This document shows positions 35,218 through 44,110 of a DNA stretch of 64,000 nucleotides, one piece after another. A program made the translations under genes and the position numbers. This DNA is from an uncultured Lentibacter sp. (GTDB taxonomy: Bacteria > Pseudomonadota > Alphaproteobacteria > Rhodobacterales > Rhodobacteraceae). The stretch is from the NCBI RefSeq assembly GCF_937123735.1, contig NZ_CAKZKL010000033.1:1-64000 (forward strand), written 5' to 3'. The notes beneath the pieces were generated by a model that searched no databases, had not been told where the DNA came from, and saw only the letters and a program-made list of their open reading frames with translations. The stretch's first letter is position 1; the number at the start of each line of letters is the position of its first letter.

Positions 35218-36791
35218 GCCTTCTGCGGGTTGAGAACCTCGATGTGAGCATTCACGGCACGCCTGTTTTGAAGGGGGTTTCGCTTGCGCTTGAAGCCGGG
35301 GAAATCCTTGGTGTGATTGGCGAGAGCGGGTCTGGCAAGTCGATGACGGCGCTGGCGATCTTGCAGCTTTTGCCCGAGGGGGCGCGGGCGGCGGGGCGTA
35401 TCGCCTTGAGCGGGCACGACATGCTCGCGCTTGACGAGGCGGCGCTGTGTGGCTTGCGCGGCAACGAGGTTGGCATGGTGTTTCAGGAGCCGATGACGGC
35501 TTTGAACCCCATTCAGACCATTGGTGCGCAGGTGGCGGAGACCATCCGTATCCATGAAGATGTGAGCCGCAAGGAGGCGCTGGCGCGCGCGGCGCAGGCG
35601 CTGAGGCGCTGCGAGCTGCCGCAAGAGCGCTTTCCGCTGAGCCGCTATCCGCACGAGTTGAGCGGCGGGCAGCGGCAGCGGGTTGTCATCGCCATGGCGA
35701 TTGCCTTGCAGCCGAAGCTATTGATTGCGGATGAGCCGACAACGGCGCTTGATGTGACGACGCAGGCGGAGATTTTGACGCTGCTCAAGCGGCTGGCGCG
35801 CGAAGATGGTATGGGGCTGATGCTGATCAGCCATGACCTTGCCGTTGTGGCCGATATGGCCGACCGGATCGTGATTATGCGGCAGGGAGAAGTGGTGGAG
35901 AGCGGGGCCTGCCCTGCGATATTTGGCCAGCTCACGCACCCCTACTCAAAAGCGCTTCTGGCGGCGTCTGACCATCAGCCGGAGCGCGCGGGGCATGTCT
36001 TTGAGGCGCCGCTTTTGCAGGTGAAAAACGTGGTGCGCGACTATGCCTTGCCGCGCGCCGGGCTGTTTGGCGGGGCGCGCAAGTTTCGCGCGGTGAAGGG
36101 TGTGAGCTTTGACATCCGCCGTGGCGAGAGCCTCGGGCTTGTGGGCGAAAGCGGCTGTGGCAAGAGCACGCTGACACGCGCCGTTCTGGGGCTGGAAGAG
36201 GTGCAGGGCGGAGAGATTTTGCTCGACGGTGCACCTGTGTTCAGCGGCAAGCGGCCCAACCGCGCGGTGCGGCGCAAGATGCATGTGGTGTTTCAGGACC
36301 CTTACGGCAGCTTTAACCCGCGCTGGAAAGTGGGGCGGCTGGTGGCGGAGCCGTTTCACCTTCTGGACGATGCCCCCGAGGGGCGCGCGGCGGCCATTGC
36401 GGAGGCGTTGGAGAAGGTCGGGCTTTCGGGCGAGGATGCGGAGAAATACATTCACGAGTTTTCCGGCGGGCAGCGGCAGCGGATTGCGATTGCGCGGGCG
36501 CTGATTATCAAGCCGGAGCTGATCATTCTGGATGAGGCGGTGTCTGCGCTGGATGTGAGCATTCGCGCGCAGATTTTAGATTTGCTGGCCGACCTCGGCA
36601 CGCGCTTTGGGCTGACTTATTTGTTTATCAGCCACGATCTGAGCGTGGTGCGCAATGTGACCGACCGCTGCCTTGTGATGCAGGCGGGCGAGATTGTGGA
36701 AGAGGGGGCGACAGAGGATGTCTTTGAGCGGCCCCGGCACGATTATACCAAGCAGTTGATTGCCGCTGTGCCGCAGCTGCCGAGCAAATAG
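35214..36791 (+). CDS. Fused peptide ABC transporter ATPase (DppD-DppF type)
   Basis: This 525-residue protein has two ATPase domains. Domain 1 carries [16 protein letters not shown] and [12 protein letters not shown]. Domain 2 carries [16 protein letters not shown] and LIILDEAVSALD. The second Walker B region reads DEAVSALD instead of the usual DEPTSALD, a known variant. The start at 35214 overlaps the permease stop as ATGA. The track's 34539 start is an out-of-frame run through the permease gene. Confidence 0.9.
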   Translation: MSLLRVENLDVSIHGTPVLKGVSLALEAGEILGVIGESGSGKSMTALAILQLLPEGARAAGRIALSGHDMLALDEAALCGLRGNEVGMVFQEPMTALNPIQTIGAQVAETIRIHEDVSRKEALARAAQALRRCELPQERFPLSRYPHELSGGQRQRVVIAMAIALQPKLLIADEPTTALDVTTQAEILTLLKRLAREDGMGLMLISHDLAVVADMADRIVIMRQGEVVESGACPAIFGQLTHPYSKALLAASDHQPERAGHVFEAPLLQVKNVVRDYALPRAGLFGGARKFRAVKGVSFDIRRGESLGLVGESGCGKSTLTRAVLGLEEVQGGEILLDGAPVFSGKRPNRAVRRKMHVVFQDPYGSFNPRWKVGRLVAEPFHLLDDAPEGRAAAIAEALEKVGLSGEDAEKYIHEFSGGQRQRIAIARALIIKPELIILDEAVSALDVSIRAQILDLLADLGTRFGLTYLFISHDLSVVRNVTDRCLVMQAGEIVEEGATEDVFERPRHDYTKQLIAAVPQLPSK

Positions 36792-36812
36792 AGCGCGTGA
36801 GAGGAGCGAGAT

Positions 36813-38264
36813 ATGAGCCTTGAGGATTTGGGGTTTGACCCGAGCAAATGCCTGATTGGGGGCGCGTGGGTTGCGCCTGAAGCCGGGCAGACCCTGCCGC
36901 TGATGAACCCTTCGGATGGCGCACAGATTGGCGAGATTGCGCGCGGGCAGGCGGCGGATGTGGATGCGGCTGTAAGCGCGGCAAGGCGGGCCTTTGAGGG
37001 CGGCTGGGCACGCACCCCTGCGGCGGAGCGCGGGCGTATTCTCATGCGGCTTGGCCGGCTTGTGGAGGGGCGCGTGGAGGCGCTGGCGCGGCTAGAGGCG
37101 CTGGACGTGGGCAAGCCGCTCACACAGGCGCGGGCCGATGCGCTGGCGCTGGCGCGCTACTGCGCATTTTATGGCGGTGCGGCGGACAAGCTGATGGGCG
37201 AGACCATCCCCTATCTGGACGGCTACACCGTCTATACGCTGCGCGAGCCGCATGGGGTGACGGCGCATATTGTGCCTTGGAACTACCCTATGCAGATTAT
37301 TGGCCGCTCTGTCGGGGCGGCTTTGGCGGCGGGGAACTGCTGTGTGCTCAAGCCCGCCGAAGACGCCTGCCTGACCGCGCTGGCCTTTGCCGACCTTGCC
37401 AAAGAGGCCGGGCTACCGGACGGGGTTTTGAACGTGGTCCCCGGGCTGGGCGCTGAGGCGGGGGCGGCGCTGGCGGGGCACGAGGGAGTGGACCACATTT
37501 CGTTTACCGGGTCGGTGGCGACGGGGGTGCGCATCCAGACGTTGGCCGCGCAGCATGTGAAGCCTGTGACGCTGGAGCTGGGCGGCAAGAGCCCGCAGCT
37601 TGTGTTTGAGGATGCGGACCTTGATGCGGCGCTGCCGTTTCTTGTCAATGCGGGCATCCAGAACGCGGGGCAGACCTGCTCTGCCTCCTCGCGTATTTTG
37701 GTGCAGCGGCGGGTTTACGGCGAGGTGGTGGCGCGGATGGCGGAGCGCTATGGGCAGTTGCGCGTGGGGCAGGCTCTGGCCGATCTGGACGTGGGGCCGC
37801 TGATTTCGGCCAAGCAGAAGGGGATTGTGAGCGGCTTTCTGGCTGAGGGGGCTGACCTTGAGTGCGTGGGCCAGGGTGTGCTCACCGATGCGCCAAAGAG
37901 CGGGAACTATGTTGCGCCCACGCTTTTTGCGGGAGTGCCGGCCAGCCACGCGCTGGCGCGCGACGAGATTTTCGGCCCGGTGCAGGTGATCATCCCGTTT
38001 GAGGACGAAGAAGAGGCTGTGGCAATAGCCAATGGCACGGAGTATGGGCTTGTCGCCTCGATCTGGAGCGAGAACGGCGCGCGGCAGATGCGGCTGGCCA
38101 AGGCCATCCGCGCGGGGCAGGTGTTTATCAACAATTACGGCGCGGGCGGTGGGGTTGAGCTGCCTTTTGGCGGTGTGGGCAAATCGGGCCACGGGCGCGA
38201 AAAGGGCTTTGAAGCGCTGTATGGCTTTAGCACGCTCAAGACCGTTGCGGCGCGCCACGGCTGA
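36813..38264 (+). CDS. NAD(P)-dependent aldehyde dehydrogenase
   Basis: This 483-residue enzyme oxidises an aldehyde to its acid. It shows PWNYPMQIIGRSVGAALAAGN, the catalytic Glu in LELGGKSPQLV, the catalytic Cys in NAGQTCSASSRI and EIFGPVQVI. It lies 21 bases after the ABC ATPase on the same strand, so it may act on a product of the imported compound. It resembles betaine or amino-aldehyde dehydrogenases, but the substrate is not determined. Confidence 0.88.
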   Translation: MSLEDLGFDPSKCLIGGAWVAPEAGQTLPLMNPSDGAQIGEIARGQAADVDAAVSAARRAFEGGWARTPAAERGRILMRLGRLVEGRVEALARLEALDVGKPLTQARADALALARYCAFYGGAADKLMGETIPYLDGYTVYTLREPHGVTAHIVPWNYPMQIIGRSVGAALAAGNCCVLKPAEDACLTALAFADLAKEAGLPDGVLNVVPGLGAEAGAALAGHEGVDHISFTGSVATGVRIQTLAAQHVKPVTLELGGKSPQLVFEDADLDAALPFLVNAGIQNAGQTCSASSRILVQRRVYGEVVARMAERYGQLRVGQALADLDVGPLISAKQKGIVSGFLAEGADLECVGQGVLTDAPKSGNYVAPTLFAGVPASHALARDEIFGPVQVIIPFEDEEEAVAIANGTEYGLVASIWSENGARQMRLAKAIRAGQVFINNYGAGGGVELPFGGVGKSGHGREKGFEALYGFSTLKTVAARHG

Positions 38265-38267
38265 GGG

Positions 38268-38298
38268 GGATCGCATTTTGCGGTGCAAAATCCGATCC
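38268..38298 (+). repeat. Trailer module A after the aldehyde dehydrogenase gene
   Basis: This is a 14-base inverted repeat (GGATCGCATTTTGC and GCAAAATCCGATCC, one mismatch) with a three-base loop, three bases after the stop. It is a variant of the GGATTTTCGC hairpin, with no B or C module attached. Confidence 0.65.
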
Positions 38299-38465
38299 GC
38301 CTGTTGCGGGCGGTTTGGCACCATCCTCGCTTTGGGCTTTTCATTCAGCGGCAGTCGGGCCATGATTCCCGAGAGCGCCTGAGGTTGACGGAATGCGCCC
38401 CTTCGCGGGACGTGCTGTTGTGCGGGCCTCGCGCTTGTGGAGGTGTCAAAGAGGAGGGTGCTGAG

Positions 38466-39212
38466 ATGCGGCTTGAGGGCAAGACAGCAATCATAACGGG
38501 CGGCGCGAGCGGCTTTGGTGCCGGGATCGCGCGCAAGTTTGCCGCCGAGGGCGCGCAGGTGATGATTGTTGATCTCAACCATGACGGGGCCATGGGCATG
38601 GCCGAAGAGCTTGGGGCCGGGGCTTTTGGCCATGTGGCGGATGTGAGCTCTGCCACGGCTGTGGCGCAGACCGTGCAGGTGGCGTTACAGGTGTTTGGGG
38701 AGGTGGATATTCTGGTGAACAACGCGGGGATCACCCATTTGCCCCAGGCCATGGAAGATGTGGACGAGGCGGAGTTTGACCGTGTTTTCGCGGTGAACTG
38801 CAAATCTGTTTACCTGTTTGCGCGGGCGCTGGCCCCTTTGATGAAGGCACGTCATCAGGGCGCGATTTTGAACCTTGCTTCGACGGCCGGGGTGAGCCCG
38901 CGCCCGCGGTTGAGCTGGTATAATGCGTCCAAAGGATGGATGAACACCGCCACCAAAGCCATGGCCGTTGAGCTGGCACCGCACGGGGTGCGGGTGAATG
39001 CGCTCAACCCTGTGGCGGGAGAGACGCCGCTATTGGCCAGCTTCATGGGTGAGGACACGCCCGAGATGCGCGCGAAGTTTCTGAGCACCATTCCCTTGGG
39101 GCGGTTTTCGACGCCGGAGGACCTGGGAAATGCGGCGGCATTTCTGTGCTCGGATGAAGCCAGTATGATCACGGGGGTCTGCATGGAAGTGGATGGCGGG
39201 CGCTGTATTTGA
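38466..39212 (+). CDS. Short-chain dehydrogenase/reductase (FabG-like)
   Basis: This 248-residue NAD(P)-dependent oxidoreductase has the cofactor motif TGGASGFGAGIAR, NNAGITH, the active site YNASKGWMN, and the C-terminal ITGVCMEVDGGRCI. The start at 38466 has GAGGAGGG upstream. The track's 38283 start reads through the repeat-containing spacer. It probably partners the preceding aldehyde dehydrogenase. Confidence 0.88.
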   Translation: MRLEGKTAIITGGASGFGAGIARKFAAEGAQVMIVDLNHDGAMGMAEELGAGAFGHVADVSSATAVAQTVQVALQVFGEVDILVNNAGITHLPQAMEDVDEAEFDRVFAVNCKSVYLFARALAPLMKARHQGAILNLASTAGVSPRPRLSWYNASKGWMNTATKAMAVELAPHGVRVNALNPVAGETPLLASFMGEDTPEMRAKFLSTIPLGRFSTPEDLGNAAAFLCSDEASMITGVCMEVDGGRCI

Positions 39213-39214
39213 TG

Positions 39215-39394
39215 TCGGATTTTCGCTGCGCGAAAATCCGATCCGGGTGGGGGCGCTGCCCCCTAGATTCAAAAGCCTTGGGGCTCTTGAATCATTCCCC
39301 AGGTTTTTTTCTGGGGGACCCATCCCCCAGACCCCAGTTTTGACTGGGGGACCAGTCCCCCAGACCCCCTGGGATATTTAGAGCAATAAGAAAG
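39215..39394 (+). repeat. Mosaic gene-trailer repeat after the SDR gene (A-B-E-B-C)
   Basis: Modules in order are a perfect 12-base hairpin (TCGGATTTTCGC/GCGAAAATCCGA, 39215-39241), GGGGGCGCTGCCCCC, a GATTCAA...TTGAATC inverted repeat (39266-39293), further GGGGGACC/CCCCC palindromes, and the GGGATATTTAGAGCAATAAG block (39371-39394). It starts two bases after the stop codon. Confidence 0.8.
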
Positions 39395-39413
39395 AGCCAG
39401 AAAGGCGTGAGGC

Positions 39414-40592
39414 ATGCGTATTGATCTGATTTTGCTGTGTTTTGCTTATGTGTTGAGCCAGTTTTATCGGGCGTTTCTCGCGGTTTTGACCGAGGTGCTT
39501 GAGCGTGATGTGGGGGCGAGCCCGCAGGATCTTGCCATGGCTTCGGGGCTTTGGTTTCTGGCTTTTGCGGCGATGCAGGTGCCAGTGGGATGGGCTTTGG
39601 ACAGAATCGGGCCGCGCCGAACGGCCTCTGTATTGTTGTTGGTGGGCGGCGGCGGGGGGGCGGCTGTGTTTGCCATGGCCACGGTGCCGGCGCATATTTC
39701 GCTGGCGATGTTGTTGATCGGGGTGGGGTGCTCGCCTGTCTTGATGGCGTCTTATTACATTTTTGCCCGCAGTTACTCGGCGGCCGTGTTTGCGACCTTG
39801 GCGGCACTTGTTCTGGGCATCGGCTCGGTGGGCAATCTGGCTTCGGCCTTGCCGACCACCCTGGCGGTGGAGGCTTTTGGATGGCGTGCCGTTGTTTGGG
39901 GCACGGCTTTTGTGAGCATGGCGACTGCGGTGGGGCTGTTTTTTGTGGTGCGCGACCCGGAGCGGGTGATTTCGGATGCGAAAGGGTCGCTGATGGATTT
40001 GCTCAAGATGCCGGCGCTTTGGCTGATTTTCCCGCTGATGGCGGTGCAATATGCGCCGGCGGCCGGGGCGCGGGGGCTCTGGATTGGCCCGTTTTTTCGC
40101 GATGTCTTTGGCGCGGGAGACGGGCTTGTGGGCAATGTGACCTTGCTCATGGGGGCGGCCATGATTGCGGGGACCTTTGCTTACGGGCCGCTGGACCGCC
40201 TGTTGGGCACGCGCAAATGGGTGATTTTTGCTGGCAATATGGTGAGTATGGCGGCTTGTTTCTGGCTTGGGTTTGTGAGTGTGCAGAGCCTTTGGCTGGC
40301 GGTGGGGTTGTTTGCGGCGATCGGCTTTTTCGGGGCGTCCTTTCCCATGATGATGGCGCATGGGCGGGCGTTTTTTCCGCCCCATCTTGTTGGCCGGGGG
40401 GTGACGCTGATGAACCTTTTTGCCATTGGCGGTGTGGGGATCATGCAGATGTTGACAGGGCGGCTTTATGCGCGGGTTGCTGACACGGCTGTGAGCCCGG
40501 CGGAGCCTTATCAGGCATTGTTTGTGTTTTATGGTGGGCTGGTGGCTTTGGGGCTGATTATTTATGTCTTTGCGCGCGACAGAACCGACTAG
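39414..40592 (+). CDS. Major facilitator superfamily transporter
   Basis: This 392-residue protein has about twelve membrane helices. It shows the MFS loop motif ALDRIGPRRTASVL between helices 2 and 3 and a second, GPLDRLLGTRKWV, after helix 6. The substrate cannot be told from sequence. It lies 20 bases after the end of a trailer repeat, ahead of asd. Confidence 0.85.
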   Translation: MRIDLILLCFAYVLSQFYRAFLAVLTEVLERDVGASPQDLAMASGLWFLAFAAMQVPVGWALDRIGPRRTASVLLLVGGGGGAAVFAMATVPAHISLAMLLIGVGCSPVLMASYYIFARSYSAAVFATLAALVLGIGSVGNLASALPTTLAVEAFGWRAVVWGTAFVSMATAVGLFFVVRDPERVISDAKGSLMDLLKMPALWLIFPLMAVQYAPAAGARGLWIGPFFRDVFGAGDGLVGNVTLLMGAAMIAGTFAYGPLDRLLGTRKWVIFAGNMVSMAACFWLGFVSVQSLWLAVGLFAAIGFFGASFPMMMAHGRAFFPPHLVGRGVTLMNLFAIGGVGIMQMLTGRLYARVADTAVSPAEPYQALFVFYGGLVALGLIIYVFARDRTD

Positions 40593-40653
40593 CTCTTTAT
40601 TCTGCGCGCGCACTGCGCTATGGGGCAGCGTCCCGGACATAAGGAGTCTTCTG

Positions 40654-41676
40654 ATGGGCTATAACGTTGTTGTTGTCGGTGCCACTGGGAATGTGGGCCG
40701 TGAAATGTTGAACATCCTTGCGGAGCGCCATTTTCCTGTGGAGAAGGTGGCTGTGCTGGCGAGCCGAAAATCGCTTGGCACGGAAGTCAGCTTTGGCGAC
40801 AAGACGCTCACGACGGAAGACCTTGATACATTTGATTTCACGGGGTGGGACATGGCCTTGTTTGCTGTGGGCTCGGAGGCGACGAAGACATATGCGCCGC
40901 GTGCGGCCAAGGCGGGCTGTGTGGTGATCGATAACTCATCGCTGTATCGCTATGACCCTGAGATTCCGCTGATTGTGCCGGAGGTGAACCCTGAGGCGGT
41001 CCATGATTATGCCAAGAAGAACATCATCGCGAACCCGAACTGCTCGACCGCGCAGATGGTTGTGGCGCTCAAGCCCTTGCATGACCGTGCGCGCATCAAG
41101 CGGGTGGTGGTGAGCACCTACCAGTCTGTCTCCGGCGCGGGCAAGGAGGGGATTGACGAGCTGTGGGACCAGACCAAGAGCATCTACAACCCGACGGATG
41201 ACAAGCCTGCGAAGAAGTTTACCAAGCAGATCGCTTTCAATGTGATTCCGCATATTGACGTGTTCATGGAAGACGGCAGCACCAAGGAAGAATGGAAGAT
41301 GGTCGCCGAGACCAAGAAAATTGTCGACACCAAGATCAAGGTGACGGCGACTTGCGTGCGCGTGCCTGTTTTTGTGGGCCACTCGGAAGCGATCAACATC
41401 GAGTTTGAGGACTTTCTGGACGAGGACGAGGCGCGCGATATTTTGCGCGAGGCGCCCGGGATCATGGTGATCGACAAGCGCGAGGACGGCGGCTATGTGA
41501 GCCCGATTGAATGTGTGGGCGATTTCGCCACCTTTATCAGCCGCATCCGTCAGGACAGCACGGTGGAGAATGGGCTGAACCTGTGGTGCGTGAGCGACAA
41601 CCTGCGCAAGGGCGCGGCGCTCAATGCGGTGCAGATTGCCGAGCTTCTGGGCCGTGAGGTTCTGAAAAAGGGCTGA
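40654..41676 (+). CDS. asd: Aspartate-semialdehyde dehydrogenase
   Basis: This 340-residue enzyme makes aspartate semialdehyde for lysine, methionine, threonine and diaminopimelate synthesis. It shows VGATGNVGREML at the N-terminus, the catalytic Cys in NPNCSTAQMVVAL, and the substrate motif SVSGAGKEG. AAGGAG stands eight bases before the ATG at 40654, so the track's upstream start is rejected. A terminator follows. Confidence 0.95.
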   Translation: MGYNVVVVGATGNVGREMLNILAERHFPVEKVAVLASRKSLGTEVSFGDKTLTTEDLDTFDFTGWDMALFAVGSEATKTYAPRAAKAGCVVIDNSSLYRYDPEIPLIVPEVNPEAVHDYAKKNIIANPNCSTAQMVVALKPLHDRARIKRVVVSTYQSVSGAGKEGIDELWDQTKSIYNPTDDKPAKKFTKQIAFNVIPHIDVFMEDGSTKEEWKMVAETKKIVDTKIKVTATCVRVPVFVGHSEAINIEFEDFLDEDEARDILREAPGIMVIDKREDGGYVSPIECVGDFATFISRIRQDSTVENGLNLWCVSDNLRKGAALNAVQIAELLGREVLKKG

Positions 41677-41701
41677 AGGCGCTTTTGCCGCGAGATTTGG
41701 A

Positions 41702-41728
41702 GGGCTGGCCGAGGGGCCGGCCCTTTTT
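41702..41728 (+). terminator. Rho-independent terminator after asd
   Basis: GGGCTGGCC pairs with GGCCGGCCC (one G-T pair), followed by TTTTT. Confidence 0.85.
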
Positions 41729-41743
41729 GTTCGTGAGCTGGTT

Positions 41744-41845
41744 TCGAACGCTGCGCGTCCGACCCATTGGGGGCGCTGCCCCCAGACGCAGGTTTAACTG
41801 GGGGCGCTGCCCCCAGACCCCCGAGGTATTTTTGACCAGAAGAAG
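41744..41845 (+). repeat. Mosaic gene-trailer repeat after asd (A-B-B-C')
   Basis: A degenerate A hairpin (TCGAACGCTGCGCGTCCGA) is followed by two GGGGGCGCTGCCCCC palindromes and then the second C subtype, GAGGTATTTTTGACCAGAAG (41823-41845). It lies beyond the asd terminator. Confidence 0.75.
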
Positions 41846-41957
41846 ACGGGCGGGAATCGGCGGAGGATTGCCCAGTGCCTGCGCTGTGCTTTGGGAGCGG
41901 GCTTGCGCCCTGGGGGTGCATGGCATTTGATGGTTTTTGTCATTTTAGGAGGTTGTC

Positions 41958-43580
41958 ATGCGCGCCACGGTTGTTGTTCTTTCGCTTTTTCCTTCGGTTC
42001 TGGTGGCCGATATCATCCCGCTTACGAGCGAGGTTTCGGCGGTGACGCTCTATCCGCAGGGGGCGCATATCGTGCGGGAAGTTCCGTTTGAAATGCCTGC
42101 GGGGCGGCATGAGTTTGTTCTTAAAAATTTGCCGGCCTCCATAGATTTGTCGCGCGTGAGTGTTGAGATGACGGGGGCAATGTTGGGCGCCGTCACGGGG
42201 CGGGTGGAGCTTGTGCCGCCGCAGGACGATCAGGTGAGCGCGCAGATTGCTGCCGCCAAAGCCGAGGTCGAGCGGCTGGAAGAGCAATTGCGCCGAGGGG
42301 ACGCGGATGTGGACCGCCAGCGCCTTGCGGTGGAGGCCTCTGCCGCGCAGGTTGCGTTTTTGCGCGGCCTTGGGGGTGCAGAGCAGACTGTTGGCATGGA
42401 GGCCGCGGCGCTGCGTGAGCTGGCGCAGATGATCGGGGACGAGGTGTTGGCCGCGCGGCAGGCGGGCCATGCGGCCGAGCTGGCTGCGGCGGCGGCGGAC
42501 CGTGCGTTGGAGGGCTTGCGCGCGCAATTGGAGGCGGCACGCCGGGCGCTGGCCGCTTTGCAAACCGAGGACAAGGGCGTGGTGCAGCTGAGCATTACCG
42601 CATCTTCGCAGGTGGCGAGCGAAGGGGTGATCACCCTGTCTTATCTGCATCAGGATGCGGGCTGGACGCCCACCTATGACATGCGCCTGGACAAGATGGC
42701 CGGGCGGCTTGGTATCACCCGGGGCGCCACGATCTGGCAAGGCACGGGCGAGGATTGGGAGGCTGTGGCGCTGACGCTTTCCACGGTGCGCCCGAGCGCG
42801 CAGATTGCGCCGCATGACGTTTTGGGCTGGCCGCGCTTTGTGGTTGATCCGCAGATGCCCCAACCCCTTCAGAGCGCGCCGCTTGAGATGAGCAGCCTGG
42901 CGCGGCAGGGCAGGATGGCCGATACTGGCCGTGTGGTGGCCGAGGCTGAGCCCCATCATGGCGGTCTGGCTGTGAGCTACAGCTATCCTGAGCCTGTGCG
43001 GCTGGCCAACCGTGCCGACAGTTTACAGATCGCGTTGGGGACAGGGGAGACGCCGGCAGAGGTGCTGGCCTGGGCGGCGCCACTTTATGACGACACGGGC
43101 TTTATGATGGCCAGTATCATCAATGACACGGGGGAGATTTTGCTGCCGACGCCGTTCATGCGGCTCTATCTGGACGGGCGCTATATGGGCCAGAGCCGGT
43201 TGCGCGCGCCGATTCCTGTGGGGGCAGAGGCGGATCTTCCGTTCGGAGCGATCGAAGGGCTGCGCCTCGCGCGCACTGTGACGCGCAACGAGGGCGAACG
43301 CGGGGTGATCAGCCGCTCGACCGAGCTGAGCGAGGAGGTGAAGATCGAGGTGGAGAACCTGACGGGCGAGCTCTGGCCTGTGATGCTGTTTGACCGTGTG
43401 CCTTATTCGGAGCAGGAGGAGCTCGACATCACCTGGAGCGCCAGCCCGCGCCCAAACGCGGCAGATTTTGACGACAGACAGGGGGTTTTGAACTGGAGCT
43501 TTGATTTGAAACCCGGTGCGAAACAGGCGGTGACGCTGGGCTATGAGCTTGCTTGGCCTGAAGGCAAGATTTTGCAGTGA
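41958..43580 (+). CDS. MuiA-like DUF4139/DUF4140 protein
   Basis: This 540-residue protein has a probable signal peptide (MRATVVVLSLFPSVLVA). A DUF4140-like N-terminal domain begins SEVSAVTLYPQGAHIVREV. An Ala- and Glu-rich coiled coil runs from about residue 95 to 210, and a C-terminal beta-rich DUF4139-like domain contains SYLHQDAGWTPTYDMRL. The family includes the mucoidy inhibitor A proteins of unknown biochemistry. AGGAGG precedes the ATG by nine bases. It is exported and probably periplasmic; no operon partner is seen. Confidence 0.8.
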   Translation: MRATVVVLSLFPSVLVADIIPLTSEVSAVTLYPQGAHIVREVPFEMPAGRHEFVLKNLPASIDLSRVSVEMTGAMLGAVTGRVELVPPQDDQVSAQIAAAKAEVERLEEQLRRGDADVDRQRLAVEASAAQVAFLRGLGGAEQTVGMEAAALRELAQMIGDEVLAARQAGHAAELAAAAADRALEGLRAQLEAARRALAALQTEDKGVVQLSITASSQVASEGVITLSYLHQDAGWTPTYDMRLDKMAGRLGITRGATIWQGTGEDWEAVALTLSTVRPSAQIAPHDVLGWPRFVVDPQMPQPLQSAPLEMSSLARQGRMADTGRVVAEAEPHHGGLAVSYSYPEPVRLANRADSLQIALGTGETPAEVLAWAAPLYDDTGFMMASIINDTGEILLPTPFMRLYLDGRYMGQSRLRAPIPVGAEADLPFGAIEGLRLARTVTRNEGERGVISRSTELSEEVKIEVENLTGELWPVMLFDRVPYSEQEELDITWSASPRPNAADFDDRQGVLNWSFDLKPGAKQAVTLGYELAWPEGKILQ

Positions 43581-43586
43581 GAGGGA

Positions 43587-43758
43587 TCGGATTTTCGCTC
43601 TGCGAAAATCCGATAGTTGCGGGGGACTGGTCCCCCAGACGCAGGTTGAACTGGGGGCCAGCCCCCAGACCCCCCGAGCTCTTTGCGAAGCAAAGGTGAT
43701 GACCGATAGAGCGCACTTGCTGCGCGGAATCGGTGGGATATTTTTGGCAATAAGAAAG
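43587..43758 (+). repeat. Mosaic gene-trailer repeat after the MuiA-like gene (A-B-D-C)
   Basis: A perfect A hairpin (43587-43613) is followed by two G/C palindromes. A CTTTGC-GAA-GCAAAG hairpin near 43681 and module D (43703-43727, 23 of 25 bases identical to 5544-5568 on the other strand) come next. The GGGATATTTTTGGCAATAAG block (43735-43758) ends it. It lies between convergent genes but is oriented with the upstream plus-strand gene. Confidence 0.8.
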
Positions 43759-43795
43759 ACAGGGCGGGTCTTGGAAAGGGGTGGGGTGCGCTGGG

Positions 43796-44107
43796 TTAGA
43801 AGCGTTCGGCGCGCAGGACTTCGCAATCGGTGATGTTGACCACGCCGATGTGTTTTTCGACCACTTTGAAGGCGGCGGTGAGCAGGGCATCAAGGCGCTC
43901 TTCGCGCACGATGCAGATGAATTGCACCATACCCTCGGCGCGGCCCACCTGACCTGTGCGGTCCCAGAGGCCGGAGCGGCCCGAGCCACCATAGACCGGC
44001 AAGATGGTGAAGCCGTGCACATCGGCTTTCATCAGGGCGTCAGAGAGCCGGGACTGCATGATCTTTTCGATGGTGATTTCGACGCGTTTGGCTTTGTGGG
44101 TTTGCAT
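43796..44107 (-). CDS. PII-like signalling protein, SbtB-like
   Basis: This 103-residue protein has a ferredoxin-like PII fold pattern (RVEITIEKIMQSRLSDALMKADVHGFTILPVYGGSG), with a T-loop-like insert GRSGLWDRTGQVGRAEGMV. It starts three bases after the transporter stop. In cyanobacteria SbtB follows SbtA and regulates it by nucleotide binding. The C-terminal Cys-Gly-Pro loop of many cyanobacterial SbtB proteins is not present; the protein ends CEVLRAERF. Family and role are inferred jointly from sequence and position. Confidence 0.82.
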   Translation of the reverse strand: MQTHKAKRVEITIEKIMQSRLSDALMKADVHGFTILPVYGGSGRSGLWDRTGQVGRAEGMVQFICIVREERLDALLTAAFKVVEKHIGVVNITDCEVLRAERF

Positions 44108-44110
44108 GGA

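Noticed and set aside
34539-36791. ORF track start of the ABC ATPase at 34539 (750 aa)
   Set aside because: The first 225 residues are an out-of-frame reading of the DppC gene; the real start is the ATGA overlap at 35214.
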